DNA of 64,000 bases from NCBI RefSeq assembly GCF_000802225.1, contig NZ_JTDI01000001.1, positions 124,001 to 188,000 on the forward strand, read 5' to 3'. The stretch comes from Novosphingobium malaysiense (GTDB lineage: Bacteria; Pseudomonadota; Alphaproteobacteria; Sphingomonadales; Sphingomonadaceae). A program made the translations under genes and the position numbers. Below the pieces are notes generated by a model. It worked only from the letters and a program-made list of their open reading frames with translations. It was not told where the DNA came from and ran no database searches. Of the stretch, positions 25,648 to 34,470 are shown piece after piece; position 1 is the stretch's first letter; the number at the start of each line of letters is the position of its first letter.

Positions 25648-26475
25648 TCAGTCCGCGGACAATTGCCTTGCGATCGTGTCCGCAGCCACTTGCATGTCGT
25701 GAGCCAGAGCTTCGCCTTCGTTCGGCGGCATTTCTGCGGAAATGCCCATCGCTACCAGCGAGTGGGTCATGGCGCCGTTGAGCGACAGAAGCGGTACGGC
25801 ATAGGCCGTGATCCCGTTCTTGAACCGATCTCGGTCCACCGCCCACCCCCGGTTTCGCGCCACCTCGACCTCGGCAAGCCAGTCTTCGAAAGGCATAGGC
25901 CGGTCCCACTGGATGCGCGAAAACTTCGCACGCAGTTCCGGCGTCGACAGGTGTGTGTACGCGGCCACAAGCCGGCCGGTAGCACTCGTCAGGTGATAGA
26001 ATTCGCTACCCACGCTGGCATGGAGTTGAAGCGGCTGATCGGGCCGGGCGACGGACAGCACCAGCAGCGTCTCGCGTGGGGTGATCTCGGTACCCATGAT
26101 GGTCAGGCCCCACTTCGCCGCCAGGCCGTCGAGCAGCGGCTTGGCCAGAGAGGCGAAACCGACATTGGCCAGCGCCGCACGGGCCAGTCCGACCATACCG
26201 CTGCCCAGGGTATATCGCTTGGTGTCCGGATCCTGCCGCACAAGGTTTTCCGCAACCAGTGCGCGCAGAATGTGGAGGCCGGTGCTGGGAACCAGGCCAA
26301 GCTCGTCGGCTATCGCCTTCACTCCGAGCCCGTTTGCATGCTGTCCGAGCAGGCGCAGGATAGCGACAGCGCGAGTCACCGCCGGGACCGGCCTGATGCG
26401 CGGCGCCCTTTTGCCCGGCTGATCCGGCTTATCGTCTGTCAAGGAACCCCCCGCTGCTTCAGCATATTGCGGCAT
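25648..26475 (-). CDS. IclR family transcriptional regulator
   Basis: 275 residues. N-terminal winged helix (AVTRAVAILRLLGQHANGLG, then ELGLVPSTGLHILRALVAENLV) and a C-terminal GAF-like effector domain with GYAVDRD-type segment NRGWAVDRDRFKNG. Probably controls the adjacent TauD/Old Yellow Enzyme/flavin reductase genes and perhaps the upstream monooxygenase unit. A strong hairpin separates it from that unit. Inducer unknown. Confidence 0.91.
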   Translation of the reverse strand: MPQYAEAAGGSLTDDKPDQPGKRAPRIRPVPAVTRAVAILRLLGQHANGLGVKAIADELGLVPSTGLHILRALVAENLVRQDPDTKRYTLGSGMVGLARAALANVGFASLAKPLLDGLAAKWGLTIMGTEITPRETLLVLSVARPDQPLQLHASVGSEFYHLTSATGRLVAAYTHLSTPELRAKFSRIQWDRPMPFEDWLAEVEVARNRGWAVDRDRFKNGITAYAVPLLSLNGAMTHSLVAMGISAEMPPNEGEALAHDMQVAADTIARQLSAD

Positions 26476-26515
26476 TACTAGGGTGCCGTTCGCCCAGCCA
26501 CAAGCGCACGAGCGT

Positions 26516-26541
26516 CAGGGCGGACCTTTTCGTCCGCCCTG
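26516..26541 (-). terminator. Strong hairpin after the monooxygenase gene
   Basis: CAGGGCGGAC (26516-26525), six-base loop, GTCCGCCCTG (26532-26541): a perfect 10-base stem just past the monooxygenase stop at 26552. No T-run follows, so termination would be of a non-classical kind. It marks the boundary before the IclR gene. Confidence 0.5.
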
Positions 26542-26551
26542 CGACAATAGG

Positions 26552-27766
26552 TCAGAGCGTGGGCGCCTTGACCTCGCCACCAAGCGCCAGCAGCCCCCAG
26601 GTCGAGAAGTTCATGTCCTGGTTGAACTGGATGTGCGTAGCCCCTGCCCGGTTGTCGCGGAATACGCGCTGAAGCGGATTGGAATCGTAGATCCCGTGCG
26701 CGCCCCCAAGCGCGGCCAACAGGTCGATCGCCTCGGTGCAGAGCGATACGGCATAACTCACATTGCGCTTCGCCCGCAGCTTGCGCTCGAGGTCGGGCAC
26801 TTGGTTGGCCTCGGCGTACGCCTGGGCTTCCGCCATCTCGCCCCGCACCAGCATCTGCGCCGTGTCGATCCGCGTCCCGGCCGCAGCTGCGCGCAACTGG
26901 ACCGCCTGCACCTCGCGCAGCTTTGCCCCGGTATAGCCTGAACTCTTCTTCTTGACGGTATCTACGGTCAGTTCCAGCGCCGCACGCGCGTTGCCGACGA
27001 GGGTCGATGCAATGATGTGCCCCGAAAACCCCGACATGGCCACGCGGTAGAGCGCAGACGTGTTCGTGCGGGTCCCCGGCGCGCTGCTGCCGCCACGAAG
27101 ATCCATGACATTGAGGGCACGATGGCTTGGAACAAAGACGTCGTCGACTTCGACGGTCATGCTGCCGGTCGAACGCATGCCGAGCACCTGCCAGTCGTCG
27201 ACGATCGTGTAATCCGCCTTGGGAATGACGACGAGATACTGTTCGCCCTCGTCTTCACCTTCGACCACGGTCATACCGAGCATGTTCCAGGTCGCGACGT
27301 TAACGCCGCTAGAGAAATTCCAGCGCCCGGAGAGGCGATAGCCGCCTTCCACTGCCCGCGCCTTGCCGCAGGCCGTCGCCACGCCGGATGCGATCAAGGC
27401 CTCGGGATCCTCTCCCCAGACGTCCTGCTGTGCGGCTTCATCCCACAGGCCCATCATCCAGTGATGGATAAGCAAATTGACCCCGGCCCATGAAGTGGAA
27501 GCGCACCCGCGACCAAGTTCGTAGGCAACGTCGAAGCAGGCCTCGAAGGGCAGCTCCATCCCGCCCCAGCGCTTGGGCTGCAATGCCCGCAGGACGCCGG
27601 TGCTGTGAAGCTCGGCCAGTGTTTCGGGCAGAATGATACGCGCTTCTTCCGCGCGAGCCGCGCGCTCGCGCAATACAGGGACGAGGTCGCGCGCTCTTCT
27701 CACGGTTTCCTCGTAGGAAACGTCCGCGAACGACGGCGCCCGCTTTGCAGTGTCGACAGTCGCCAT
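26552..27766 (-). CDS. Acyl-CoA dehydrogenase-fold flavin monooxygenase (group D)
   Basis: 404 residues of the acyl-CoA dehydrogenase fold, close to HsaA/DszC-like two-component hydroxylases that act on phenols or heteroaromatics with reduced flavin. Features: PKRWGGMELPF near residue 65, YRLSGRWNFSSG near 145 and GMRSTGSMTVEVDDVFVP near 200. The ATG at 27766 was preferred to one nine codons upstream because it is the first base after the VOC stop. The flavin reductase at 22.9 kb is the natural partner. Substrate unknown. Confidence 0.87.
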   Translation of the reverse strand: MATVDTAKRAPSFADVSYEETVRRARDLVPVLRERAARAEEARIILPETLAELHSTGVLRALQPKRWGGMELPFEACFDVAYELGRGCASTSWAGVNLLIHHWMMGLWDEAAQQDVWGEDPEALIASGVATACGKARAVEGGYRLSGRWNFSSGVNVATWNMLGMTVVEGEDEGEQYLVVIPKADYTIVDDWQVLGMRSTGSMTVEVDDVFVPSHRALNVMDLRGGSSAPGTRTNTSALYRVAMSGFSGHIIASTLVGNARAALELTVDTVKKKSSGYTGAKLREVQAVQLRAAAAGTRIDTAQMLVRGEMAEAQAYAEANQVPDLERKLRAKRNVSYAVSLCTEAIDLLAALGGAHGIYDSNPLQRVFRDNRAGATHIQFNQDMNFSTWGLLALGGEVKAPTL

Positions 27767-27767
27767 G

Positions 27768-28208
27768 TCACTGCTCCCTGTTGGCCGCGGCACAGCGACA
27801 TTTGTCGTACTGATGCAACTCGATCATGTTGCCTGCCGGATCGCGAACGAACAGCTGTTCGGTTTGCGGCCCGGCGACGCCGACCAGAGACCAGAAATGG
27901 ACCCCCAGGCGCTCGAGTTCGGCCTTGGCAGCGGCAACATCCTCCACTGCCAGGGCAACGTGAACATCGACCGGGTCTTCCCCGGGGACCTTCGCGAGCG
28001 GAGAGGGAAATTCTCCGCCCATCAGGTGAATCTGCCCAACATTGCCGACATTGATCCAAAGACCCGGAATGCTCGGTACGTTCGGGCGGCCCGAGTCATG
28101 CTTCAGGCCCAGCACGTCGCTGTAGAACGCCTGGAACGCATCAAGCCCGTGCCCTCCTGCATCGATCCGCACGGCGTGGTGGTGAATTCCCATGACCTTG
28201 ATTGCCAT
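27768..28208 (-). CDS. VOC (glyoxalase/extradiol) family protein
   Basis: 146 residues, a single vicinal-oxygen-chelate module starting MGIHHHAVR and ending FVRDPAGNMIELHQY. Metal ligands probably include a His of the HHH group and the Glu in MIELHQ. Ends one base before the monooxygenase starts, so it is its operon partner and probably acts on its product. A single-module protein could be an epimerase, lyase or small dioxygenase. Confidence 0.85.
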   Translation of the reverse strand: MAIKVMGIHHHAVRIDAGGHGLDAFQAFYSDVLGLKHDSGRPNVPSIPGLWINVGNVGQIHLMGGEFPSPLAKVPGEDPVDVHVALAVEDVAAAKAELERLGVHFWSLVGVAGPQTEQLFVRDPAGNMIELHQYDKCRCAAANREQ

Positions 28209-28317
28209 CGCTCAGACCCTCTCGACTTTGCGTTGCCTGGAAGGCCGCCATCTCGGCGACTCATCCGGTTCCCCGTAACCGTGAAGCCATTGCCACATTT
28301 TTGTCAATATGGTTTTT

Positions 28318-28337
28318 TATTTGTATATATACAAATA
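28318..28337. promoter_or_regulatory. 20-base perfect palindrome, operator candidate
   Basis: TATTTGTATATATACAAATA reads the same on both strands. Its core TTGT-6-ACAA (28321-28334) is like operators of FCD-type GntR regulators such as the one encoded at 44.6-45.4 kb. Confidence 0.6.
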
Positions 28338-28370
28338 TAGGATGGCATTATAGCCGCTTATATCTAGCTC

Positions 28371-28408
28371 AATTGTCTATATACAACTTTAAGTTGTTGT
28401 TGACAATT
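28371..28408. promoter_or_regulatory. Composite palindrome, second operator candidate
   Basis: A second TTGT-6-ACAA core (28373-28386) overlaps ACAACTT-T-AAGTTGT (28383-28397), and the whole is bracketed by AATTGTC (28371-28377) and GACAATT (28402-28408). The two TTGT cores are 52 bases apart, close to five turns of DNA. Confidence 0.55.
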
Positions 28409-28546
28409 TATGGTTCCTAGGAGATTGACCCGTTGTCATTCCCGATTCCGGCGCAGGAAGGCTGCGCGTGCGTTTGCGACCGTGGCCTCGATCGCAACCA
28501 CTGCTTCGCCCCACCGGAATACGGACAAGAGAGAGGTGGACCCGTG

Positions 28547-30226
28547 ATGGCAGCTGACAAAATCCCCGTTTATGAAGCTCTTGCCGGCGACATTCGTGAT
28601 CTCGGCATAGAGTGCGTCTTTGGTCTCATGAGCGACGATACTGCCCAGTTCGTGACCACGCTCGACGCCTATGGCGTGCGCTTCTTCGGGGCCCGTCACG
28701 AGAACAACGCGGTCTGCATGGCCGAAGGCTACGCCGCGGCCAGCGGCAAGTTGGGTATCGTGATCCTCGGACGCGGACCGGCAACCGCGAACGGCATGCA
28801 CGGCATGGGCTATGCCAAGCGCGCCGGAACGCCGGTGCTGATGATCATGGGCGCCGATCCGGTCGGCACCCGCCCCGCCAACGGCGTCGGTCCCGACCGC
28901 AAGAGCTTCAATGCCGAGGATGCCCTGAAGGCTGCCGGTATCCCCGTCGTCGTCGCCGACGATCCCGCCACCGCGCGCCGCACGCTCGTGAAAGCCATGG
29001 CCGATGCCGAGCGCGGTGGTCATGCCTTGCTGCTGCCGACCAATGTCCAGCTCGCCAGGATCGATCCCGAAGCGACCGCACCGCAAGAAGCAGTCAGTGC
29101 GAAGCCCGCGTCCGCGCCGGCGCGCGATACGGCGATCGCCACGGCCGTCGCGGTGCTCGAAAAGGCAAGCAGGCCGCTGTTCCTGGTAGGACGGGGCGCC
29201 TACGACACCGGCGCCAAGGACGCGATCATAGCGCTAGCGGACCACGTCGGGGCCGCGCTCGTGACGACGATGAAGGCCAAGGACATGTTCACCGGCCATC
29301 CGTTCAACTGCGGTGTCCTCGGCTCGTTTTCCAATGTCGGCGGCCGCAGGCTGATCGAACAGGCCGACTGTGTCGTGTCTTTCGGCGCCAGCCTCAACCA
29401 GCAGACCACCAGCTACGCCACCGCCCTGCCCGCGGACATCCCCGTCATCCACGTCGATTCCGTGCGCGAGAACGTTGGCCGCTGGTTCACTGCCGACGTC
29501 GGCGTGGTCGGTGACGCCCGTCTCGTCGCCGAACAATTGCTCGCAGCCCTGCCTGTCCGTCCGGACGATGCCAAGGCGATGCGCAGCGAAGAGAATGCGC
29601 GCTGGCTGGCCGAGTTCGATATGAAGGACGACTTCCAGCCCATGAACACGCCGCGCACGATGGACGTTCGGTCGGCCGCGCTGGTGCTGGACGAGATCCT
29701 GCCGAAAGACCGCAATCTCGTGTTCGATTCCGGCAACAACCTGATGGCGTCCTCCTACATCACCGTTCCCGGGCCTGCCCAGTTCAAGCTGACGACCGAC
29801 TTCGCCTCGATCGGCATGGGCTTCGGCACCGCGATGGGCTTTGCCGTGGGCGCGCCGGAACGCCAGACCGTATTCGTGCTCGGCGACGGCAGCTTCCTGA
29901 TGACGCTGGGCGAACTCGAAACGGTCGCGCGCGAGGGCATTCCGCTCATCATCATCCTCATGAACGACTGCGCCTATGGCGCCGAATTGCACTTTCTCAA
30001 GGAACGGGAAGCGCCGGTAAATCTCTCGGTCTTCCCCGATATCGACTACGCGCCGGTAGCCGAGGCCTTCGGTTTCGAGACGGCCACCGTGCGCACGCTC
30101 GATGAACTGCGCGAACTTGCACCGTTGTTTGAAGATCCGGACGGACCCGTGTTCGTCGAATGCAAGATCAATGCATCGGTGGTCGCCCCCTTCCTGCTCG
30201 AAACGGCTTCTGTCGCCGGGAAGTGA
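28547..30226 (+). CDS. Thiamine diphosphate-dependent enzyme (acetolactate synthase-like)
   Basis: 559 residues with the three-domain layout of ThDP decarboxylases/synthases: N-terminal PYR domain with the catalytic Glu52 in ARHENNAV, central domain, and C-terminal PP domain with the ThDP/Mg loop GDGSFLMTLGELE and the Asn in LMNDCAYGAE. Similar enzymes decarboxylate or ligate 2-keto acids (acetolactate synthase, benzoylformate decarboxylase). The ATG at 28547 follows GAGAGGTGG. The 38 extra codons upstream are not family-like. Single gene with its own terminator. Substrate unknown, likely a 2-keto acid from aromatic breakdown. Confidence 0.88.
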   Translation: MAADKIPVYEALAGDIRDLGIECVFGLMSDDTAQFVTTLDAYGVRFFGARHENNAVCMAEGYAAASGKLGIVILGRGPATANGMHGMGYAKRAGTPVLMIMGADPVGTRPANGVGPDRKSFNAEDALKAAGIPVVVADDPATARRTLVKAMADAERGGHALLLPTNVQLARIDPEATAPQEAVSAKPASAPARDTAIATAVAVLEKASRPLFLVGRGAYDTGAKDAIIALADHVGAALVTTMKAKDMFTGHPFNCGVLGSFSNVGGRRLIEQADCVVSFGASLNQQTTSYATALPADIPVIHVDSVRENVGRWFTADVGVVGDARLVAEQLLAALPVRPDDAKAMRSEENARWLAEFDMKDDFQPMNTPRTMDVRSAALVLDEILPKDRNLVFDSGNNLMASSYITVPGPAQFKLTTDFASIGMGFGTAMGFAVGAPERQTVFVLGDGSFLMTLGELETVAREGIPLIIILMNDCAYGAELHFLKEREAPVNLSVFPDIDYAPVAEAFGFETATVRTLDELRELAPLFEDPDGPVFVECKINASVVAPFLLETASVAGK

Positions 30227-30231
30227 GGAAG

Positions 30232-30276
30232 CCGGGCAGGCAGGCAATCTCTCCACGCCTGCCTGCCCGGTCTTTT
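30232..30276 (+). terminator. Rho-independent terminator of the ThDP enzyme gene
   Basis: CCGGGCAGGCAGGC (30232-30245) pairs perfectly with GCCTGCCTGCCCGG (30257-30270), followed by TCTTTTT. The 14-base stem begins five bases after the stop codon. Confidence 0.92.
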
Positions 30277-30327
30277 TGGACATGCGCTCAGGCGTCTCGG
30301 GCATTCCGAAAAGGACAGCAGCGCTCG

Positions 30328-30966
30328 TCAGCGGGCGTGCAGCCCCTCGTTCCCCTGCGGCAGCCGGAAGCGCAGGGCGTTTTGATAGTAGGCCACCGTC
30401 TTGTAATGCCCGATGAGCAGGACCAGTTCGATCAGCTGCCTCTCGTCCAGCGTGAGCGAGAGCGTCGACCACGTGGCGTCGTCGATCATGGAATCCGCGT
30501 GAAGCTGCTCCGTCGCTTGAAGCAGGGCACTTTCGTGGGCGCTCCATTCCGCAGCGTCCGGCCCCTCGATAATGCGGGCGATCTCGGCCTCGGTCAGCCC
30601 GCATGCCTTGCCGATCACGACATGGCCGCCCCATTCGAAAGGGGCGCCTGACACCCACGCCAGTCGCAGAACGGCGATTTCCCTGTCCCGGGCCGAAAGC
30701 GTCGCTTCGGTCATGAACGTCTGGGCGAACATCAGGTGCCCCCCGAAAAGACCGTGATGGCGCGCCATGATCTCCACCCACTCGGTATCGCCCCCGCCCT
30801 TGATCTGGCGTACCTGAGCGGGTGGCTGCGCCCGGTCGATGAGTTGCTGCTGCTCTACAGTGCGCTCTTCAGCGGGCAGCGGGGCAATTCGCGGCCCCGC
30901 GCCGAGTACCGCTGCTTCGCGAGCCGCAATTGCGGCCTTGTCGTCCAAAGGTTTGTAAGCCTGCAT
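30328..30966 (-). CDS. Carboxymuconolactone decarboxylase family protein
   Basis: 212 residues with an AhpD-like core: DREIAVLRLAWVSGAPFEWGGHV near residues 92-115 (Glu and His of the family) and a repeat-like second half. Lacks a CxxC pair. Ribosome site AGGAGGG. Lies 12 bases after the NTF2-like gene, forming a two-gene unit. Similar in fold to the protein at 14.5 kb but not a close copy. Reaction unknown. Confidence 0.83.
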   Translation of the reverse strand: MQAYKPLDDKAAIAAREAAVLGAGPRIAPLPAEERTVEQQQLIDRAQPPAQVRQIKGGGDTEWVEIMARHHGLFGGHLMFAQTFMTEATLSARDREIAVLRLAWVSGAPFEWGGHVVIGKACGLTEAEIARIIEGPDAAEWSAHESALLQATEQLHADSMIDDATWSTLSLTLDERQLIELVLLIGHYKTVAYYQNALRFRLPQGNEGLHAR

Positions 30967-30978
30967 CGCCCCCTCCTG

Positions 30979-31404
30979 TCAGCCGGCCGGATCGATGACG
31001 GTGGAGCGATAGAGCGTTTCATAAACGCGAGACTGGAAGTACCACCGCCCGTCTAGCCTGACGTAGTGGTCTTCAAAGCACCCACAGAGGATCTTCTGAC
31101 CCCCCGCCTTCGGGAACATGAACTCCTGGCTGTAGGCCTTACCGGTCGCGCGATCTCCGTCGATCGCGATGTCGCTCACGATGGAAGACATCGCCACGAA
31201 CGCGAACTTCTCTACGATATTGCCGAAGATCGCGACAATCTGCTCGCGCCCCGTAACCGGCTTGTCGAACATGTCGATCATCCAGGACCCGTCCTCCGCC
31301 CAGGTTCCTCCCCATAAAGCGAGGTCCTTGCGCAAGACGCCGGCAACCGATCGATTGACCAGGTCGGTAATCGCAAGGCGGTCTTCCAGCTGCGGTAAGG
31401 TCAT
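30979..31404 (-). CDS. NTF2/SnoaL-like small protein
   Basis: 141 residues of the SnoaL-like/NTF2 fold (begins QLEDRLAITDLVNRSVAGV, ends with a SRVYETLY strand). Enzymes of this fold include small hydratases, isomerases and dehydratases. The ATG has an AGGAGA site. First gene of a two-gene unit with the carboxymuconolactone-decarboxylase-like gene. No catalytic residue assigned. Confidence 0.8.
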   Translation of the reverse strand: MTLPQLEDRLAITDLVNRSVAGVLRKDLALWGGTWAEDGSWMIDMFDKPVTGREQIVAIFGNIVEKFAFVAMSSIVSDIAIDGDRATGKAYSQEFMFPKAGGQKILCGCFEDHYVRLDGRWYFQSRVYETLYRSTVIDPAG

Positions 31405-31536
31405 GCCGTATCTCCTGTAGTGGCAGTACGTTTCATTCGAAGGTTTGCGCGCACAAAAGGAAGAGGCGCAGGGAAGGTCTTGCGGCCTGCCCCACGCCCC
31501 GATTATCCTGTCTCTTGCGAGGAATTGCGGCGCCGG

Positions 31537-34164
31537 TCAGAGCTTGAACGACACGCGTACCTGCACTGTGCGGCCCGGATCGGGCGAACAGGTCAGTTCC
31601 TCAACACCGGCCGGGTTGGGGATCGTGGGATAGAGTGTGTCGCCCCGCCCGGTCACGCTCGCTGCCAGACGACCTGTCGAGTCCGTGTAGTTGCCGTTGG
31701 TGCAATTGCCAGTGATGACCTTGTTGGTCAGGTTGCTCCCGATCAGGGCGAGCTCCCAGCGATCGTCCTCCCCCCGCAGCGCTATGTTGGCGTTGAGCTT
31801 GAAGTAGCCGGACTGATACATGTCCTCGCGTCCGGCGATATTGGTGAGATACCGCGAGCTGTAGGTGCCGCCGACACCCATCGCGAGCGTCTTTCCGCCG
31901 GCCAGCGGCAGATCGTAGTCGATATTGCCGTTGAGCTGCCACCTCGGCGCACGGACCAGCGGATGCCCCGAAAGATCCTGGCTGACATAACCGCCGGCAC
32001 CGGCGTTCGCAGTTGGTTCGGGCTCGAGGTTACAGCCCTGGTCCACGGTCTGCCCGCCCCAGCACGGAGCGTTGGTGAAGTTCGTGAAGCGCGAGATGTT
32101 CCAGCTCGCGGCCCCCGAAATGGTGAGCCCATCAATCGCTGCCGGATGGTAGGCGGCGTCGAAATCGATACCGTAGGACTTCGCACCGGCTGCGTTACGG
32201 GTGTAGATGATGATGTTACCCGAGGGCGAAATCTCGTTGGAGCCGACCTGCAGGCCCTTGTAGCGGTAGTAGTAGCCCGCAATGTTCACATTGAGGCTGC
32301 CACCGGCAAGCACGGACTTCACGCCGACTTCGCCGCCCCGCACCCGCTCGTCGTGGAACGAAGCGTCTTCGCCAGGATTGAACAGGCCCGATGTGATGAA
32401 CGACCCGGACTTGTAGGCCTGCCGTACCGAAGCGAAGATCGTCAGATCAGGCGTCGGCGTATAAGTCAGCGAGACTTCCGGAGACAGGTTCGCAGCATTG
32501 ATCTTGGGAACCGCCAGCGGAACGAGCCCCAGCGGTGGGAACTCGGTGACCTGCTTGTGCCAGCGGGTCTCGTCGGTCCAGCGTGCGCCCACGCCGAGTT
32601 CGAGGTCCGGCACGATCTTGTAGAGCACCTGACCGAAGACCGAATAGACGGTCGAATCCACCGTATGGTACCCCTGCGAGAGCTTCGGCGGGAAAGCCGG
32701 GAAGCCGTGCGGATTAGCGAGGATCTGCGGGAACAGTGCCGGATTGTAGGCAGGGTTCGTCGGATTCGTGGCAATGTCGAGGGCGCCGAGGAAACCCAGC
32801 AATTCACCCAGCCGCTGATTGGCTGGCAGGTCGACATGCGAAACCTGCTTCGCATCCTGGTAGAAGGCGCCGAGCAGGAAATTGAAAGGCCCAGCAAAAT
32901 CCGAAGTCAGGCGCAATTCCTGGGTGAAGTCCTTGCGCTGGTAACCGCCCTGCACAACGAAGGCCGGACCTGCAAAGCTCGAGACACCGCCGTTGGTCAT
33001 GTAGCGCTGCTTGAGATCGAGATAACCCGTCAGCGAGCTGATGGTGATCTCGGGCGCGGCATTGTAGTTGATTTCCAGCGTCCCGAAGGTCTGCTTGATA
33101 TGACCGAACGGGACCCCGTCGTTGAACACGCCAGGGAAAGCCGCGGGGTCGAGCGCCACGGTCGAGGTGTAGCGGTCAAGCTTGCAATCGTCGGTCGGCG
33201 AGAGGAAGCGCACGCCCGCGCGATTGGCCGGCGCCGTCCCGTCCGGACAGGACGCGAGCTGGGTATCGAAACCGGCACCATACGACTTCTGGTTGCCGTG
33301 GTTGATCTTGAAGCGAACCGAGAGATTGTCAGTCGGATCGAACAGGACGGTGCCGCGAAGCAGCACGTTGCGGGTGTGCGGAACACGGCTCGTCGTCGGA
33401 TCGGCGGCACCGAGCGAACCCAGCGGTCCGTAAAGCGCTGCGAACGGCGCCAGAGCCGGGTTCAGATCGGCCAGCGTACCGAGATCGCCTGCAGCCCCGA
33501 CATTCTTGAAATAGCCATCGCCCTTCGAATACTGCCCGGCCAGACGCACCTTGAGAGTATCCGTCAAAGGACCGGAAACGATCAGCTCGCCCTTGTATTC
33601 ACGCGCTTCGAATTCGTAACCAGCACGGCCAATCACTTCGAATTCGTCCGTCGGGTCGGCCGAACGGATGGTAATGACGCCGGCCGGGCTCGCCTTGCCG
33701 AAGAACAGCGCTTGCGGGCCCTTTAGCACTTCCAGGTGGGCCATGTCGAAAAAGCCCATGGCATAGGAAAGGCCCTGCGAGAATTGCATGCCGTCGATGT
33801 TGAGCGAGACGGACTGGTCGATCGCAGCGTTGTTGGTCGAAGTACCGATGCCGCGAAGCGAAACCTGATTACCGAATGAGGAAACAGAAGAGCCGAGCTG
33901 CAAACCCGGAACCAGGGTCGCAATCCCGCTCAGATCCGCGGTCGCAGTCTGTGCCAGTTCGTCACCGCTGATGACCGACGCCACAACCGGAACCTTGAGG
34001 ATGGATTCTGCGCGGCGACGGGCCATGACGATGATTTCATTTGTGGCGACTGGCTTGCTGGCTTCATCCTGAGCTGGCGCATCTTGTGCGATGGCCGGGC
34101 TTGCAAACCCGATACAACAGGAAGCCACACCGCCGAGCAGAATGCTCTTCGTCGAAAAGTTCAT
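31537..34164 (-). CDS. TonB-dependent outer-membrane receptor
   Basis: 875 residues. Signal peptide of about 26 residues (ILLGGVASCCIGFASPAIAQ), then the TonB-box region NEIIVMARRR, a plug domain (SVISGDELAQTATADLSGI, then RGIG and the GPQALFFGKASPAG block) and a long beta-barrel ending in a C-terminal Phe-x-Leu (VRVSFKL). Imports a bulky or scarce substrate using the proton-motive force. Its place between catabolic units suggests uptake of the aromatic growth substrate (inference). Separate transcript: 306 bases of non-coding DNA lie upstream. Confidence 0.95.
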   Translation of the reverse strand: MNFSTKSILLGGVASCCIGFASPAIAQDAPAQDEASKPVATNEIIVMARRRAESILKVPVVASVISGDELAQTATADLSGIATLVPGLQLGSSVSSFGNQVSLRGIGTSTNNAAIDQSVSLNIDGMQFSQGLSYAMGFFDMAHLEVLKGPQALFFGKASPAGVITIRSADPTDEFEVIGRAGYEFEAREYKGELIVSGPLTDTLKVRLAGQYSKGDGYFKNVGAAGDLGTLADLNPALAPFAALYGPLGSLGAADPTTSRVPHTRNVLLRGTVLFDPTDNLSVRFKINHGNQKSYGAGFDTQLASCPDGTAPANRAGVRFLSPTDDCKLDRYTSTVALDPAAFPGVFNDGVPFGHIKQTFGTLEINYNAAPEITISSLTGYLDLKQRYMTNGGVSSFAGPAFVVQGGYQRKDFTQELRLTSDFAGPFNFLLGAFYQDAKQVSHVDLPANQRLGELLGFLGALDIATNPTNPAYNPALFPQILANPHGFPAFPPKLSQGYHTVDSTVYSVFGQVLYKIVPDLELGVGARWTDETRWHKQVTEFPPLGLVPLAVPKINAANLSPEVSLTYTPTPDLTIFASVRQAYKSGSFITSGLFNPGEDASFHDERVRGGEVGVKSVLAGGSLNVNIAGYYYRYKGLQVGSNEISPSGNIIIYTRNAAGAKSYGIDFDAAYHPAAIDGLTISGAASWNISRFTNFTNAPCWGGQTVDQGCNLEPEPTANAGAGGYVSQDLSGHPLVRAPRWQLNGNIDYDLPLAGGKTLAMGVGGTYSSRYLTNIAGREDMYQSGYFKLNANIALRGEDDRWELALIGSNLTNKVITGNCTNGNYTDSTGRLAASVTGRGDTLYPTIPNPAGVEELTCSPDPGRTVQVRVSFKL

Positions 34165-34470
34165 ATATACCCTCCCTCAACCCGAAGGTCGTATCTCTCA
34201 AGCGTTAAGCCGTTCTCTTTTGATCGGCCGCTGGACGCTCTAATTGCTCCCAAATCCGCCGAACCGCTTTCCTGCCGGACTCGACGGCTAACCGGGAATT
34301 AGGCCGAGCGCAGACGCGATCACCGTGATCCCGCAACATAATCGTTTGAGCGATGCGGGAGGTAAAATCGTAAATTTTGATCCTTGGCATCGCGCAGAGT
34401 TATGCGCCTTGCGCACGCGGCCTTGCGCCCTCCGATGGTGCGAAAGGCGAGAGGCACGCGGGAGTTCGCG
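34165..34470. promoter_or_regulatory. Non-coding region upstream of the TonB receptor
   Basis: 306 bases with no supported gene. Contains the palindrome GATCACCGTGATC at 34318-34330 and AAAAT-5-ATTTT at 34364-34378. Presumed promoter region of the receptor and 3' end of the TauD unit. Confidence 0.45.
34318..34330. promoter_or_regulatory. 13-base palindrome upstream of the TonB receptor
   Basis: GATCAC-C-GTGATC, perfect arms, 154 bases before the receptor start. Possible regulator site. Confidence 0.35.

Larger units (their letters stand above)
28209..28546. promoter_or_regulatory. AT-rich divergent control region with nested palindromes
   Basis: 338 bases between divergent genes. It includes an unusually AT-rich stretch from 28,290 to 28,410 containing a 20-base perfect palindrome and a second composite one, both carrying a TTGT-6-ACAA core. 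No gene seen. Read as the promoter/operator region of the VOC-monooxygenase unit (left) and the ThDP enzyme (right). Confidence 0.6.

Noticed and set aside
29234..30781. 515-residue minus-strand frame across the ThDP gene end
   Set aside because: Runs through a strong plus-strand terminator and has no family blocks.
31420..33726. 768-residue plus-strand frame opposite the TonB receptor
   Set aside because: Arg/Val/Gly-rich antisense frame without motifs; the receptor is clear.
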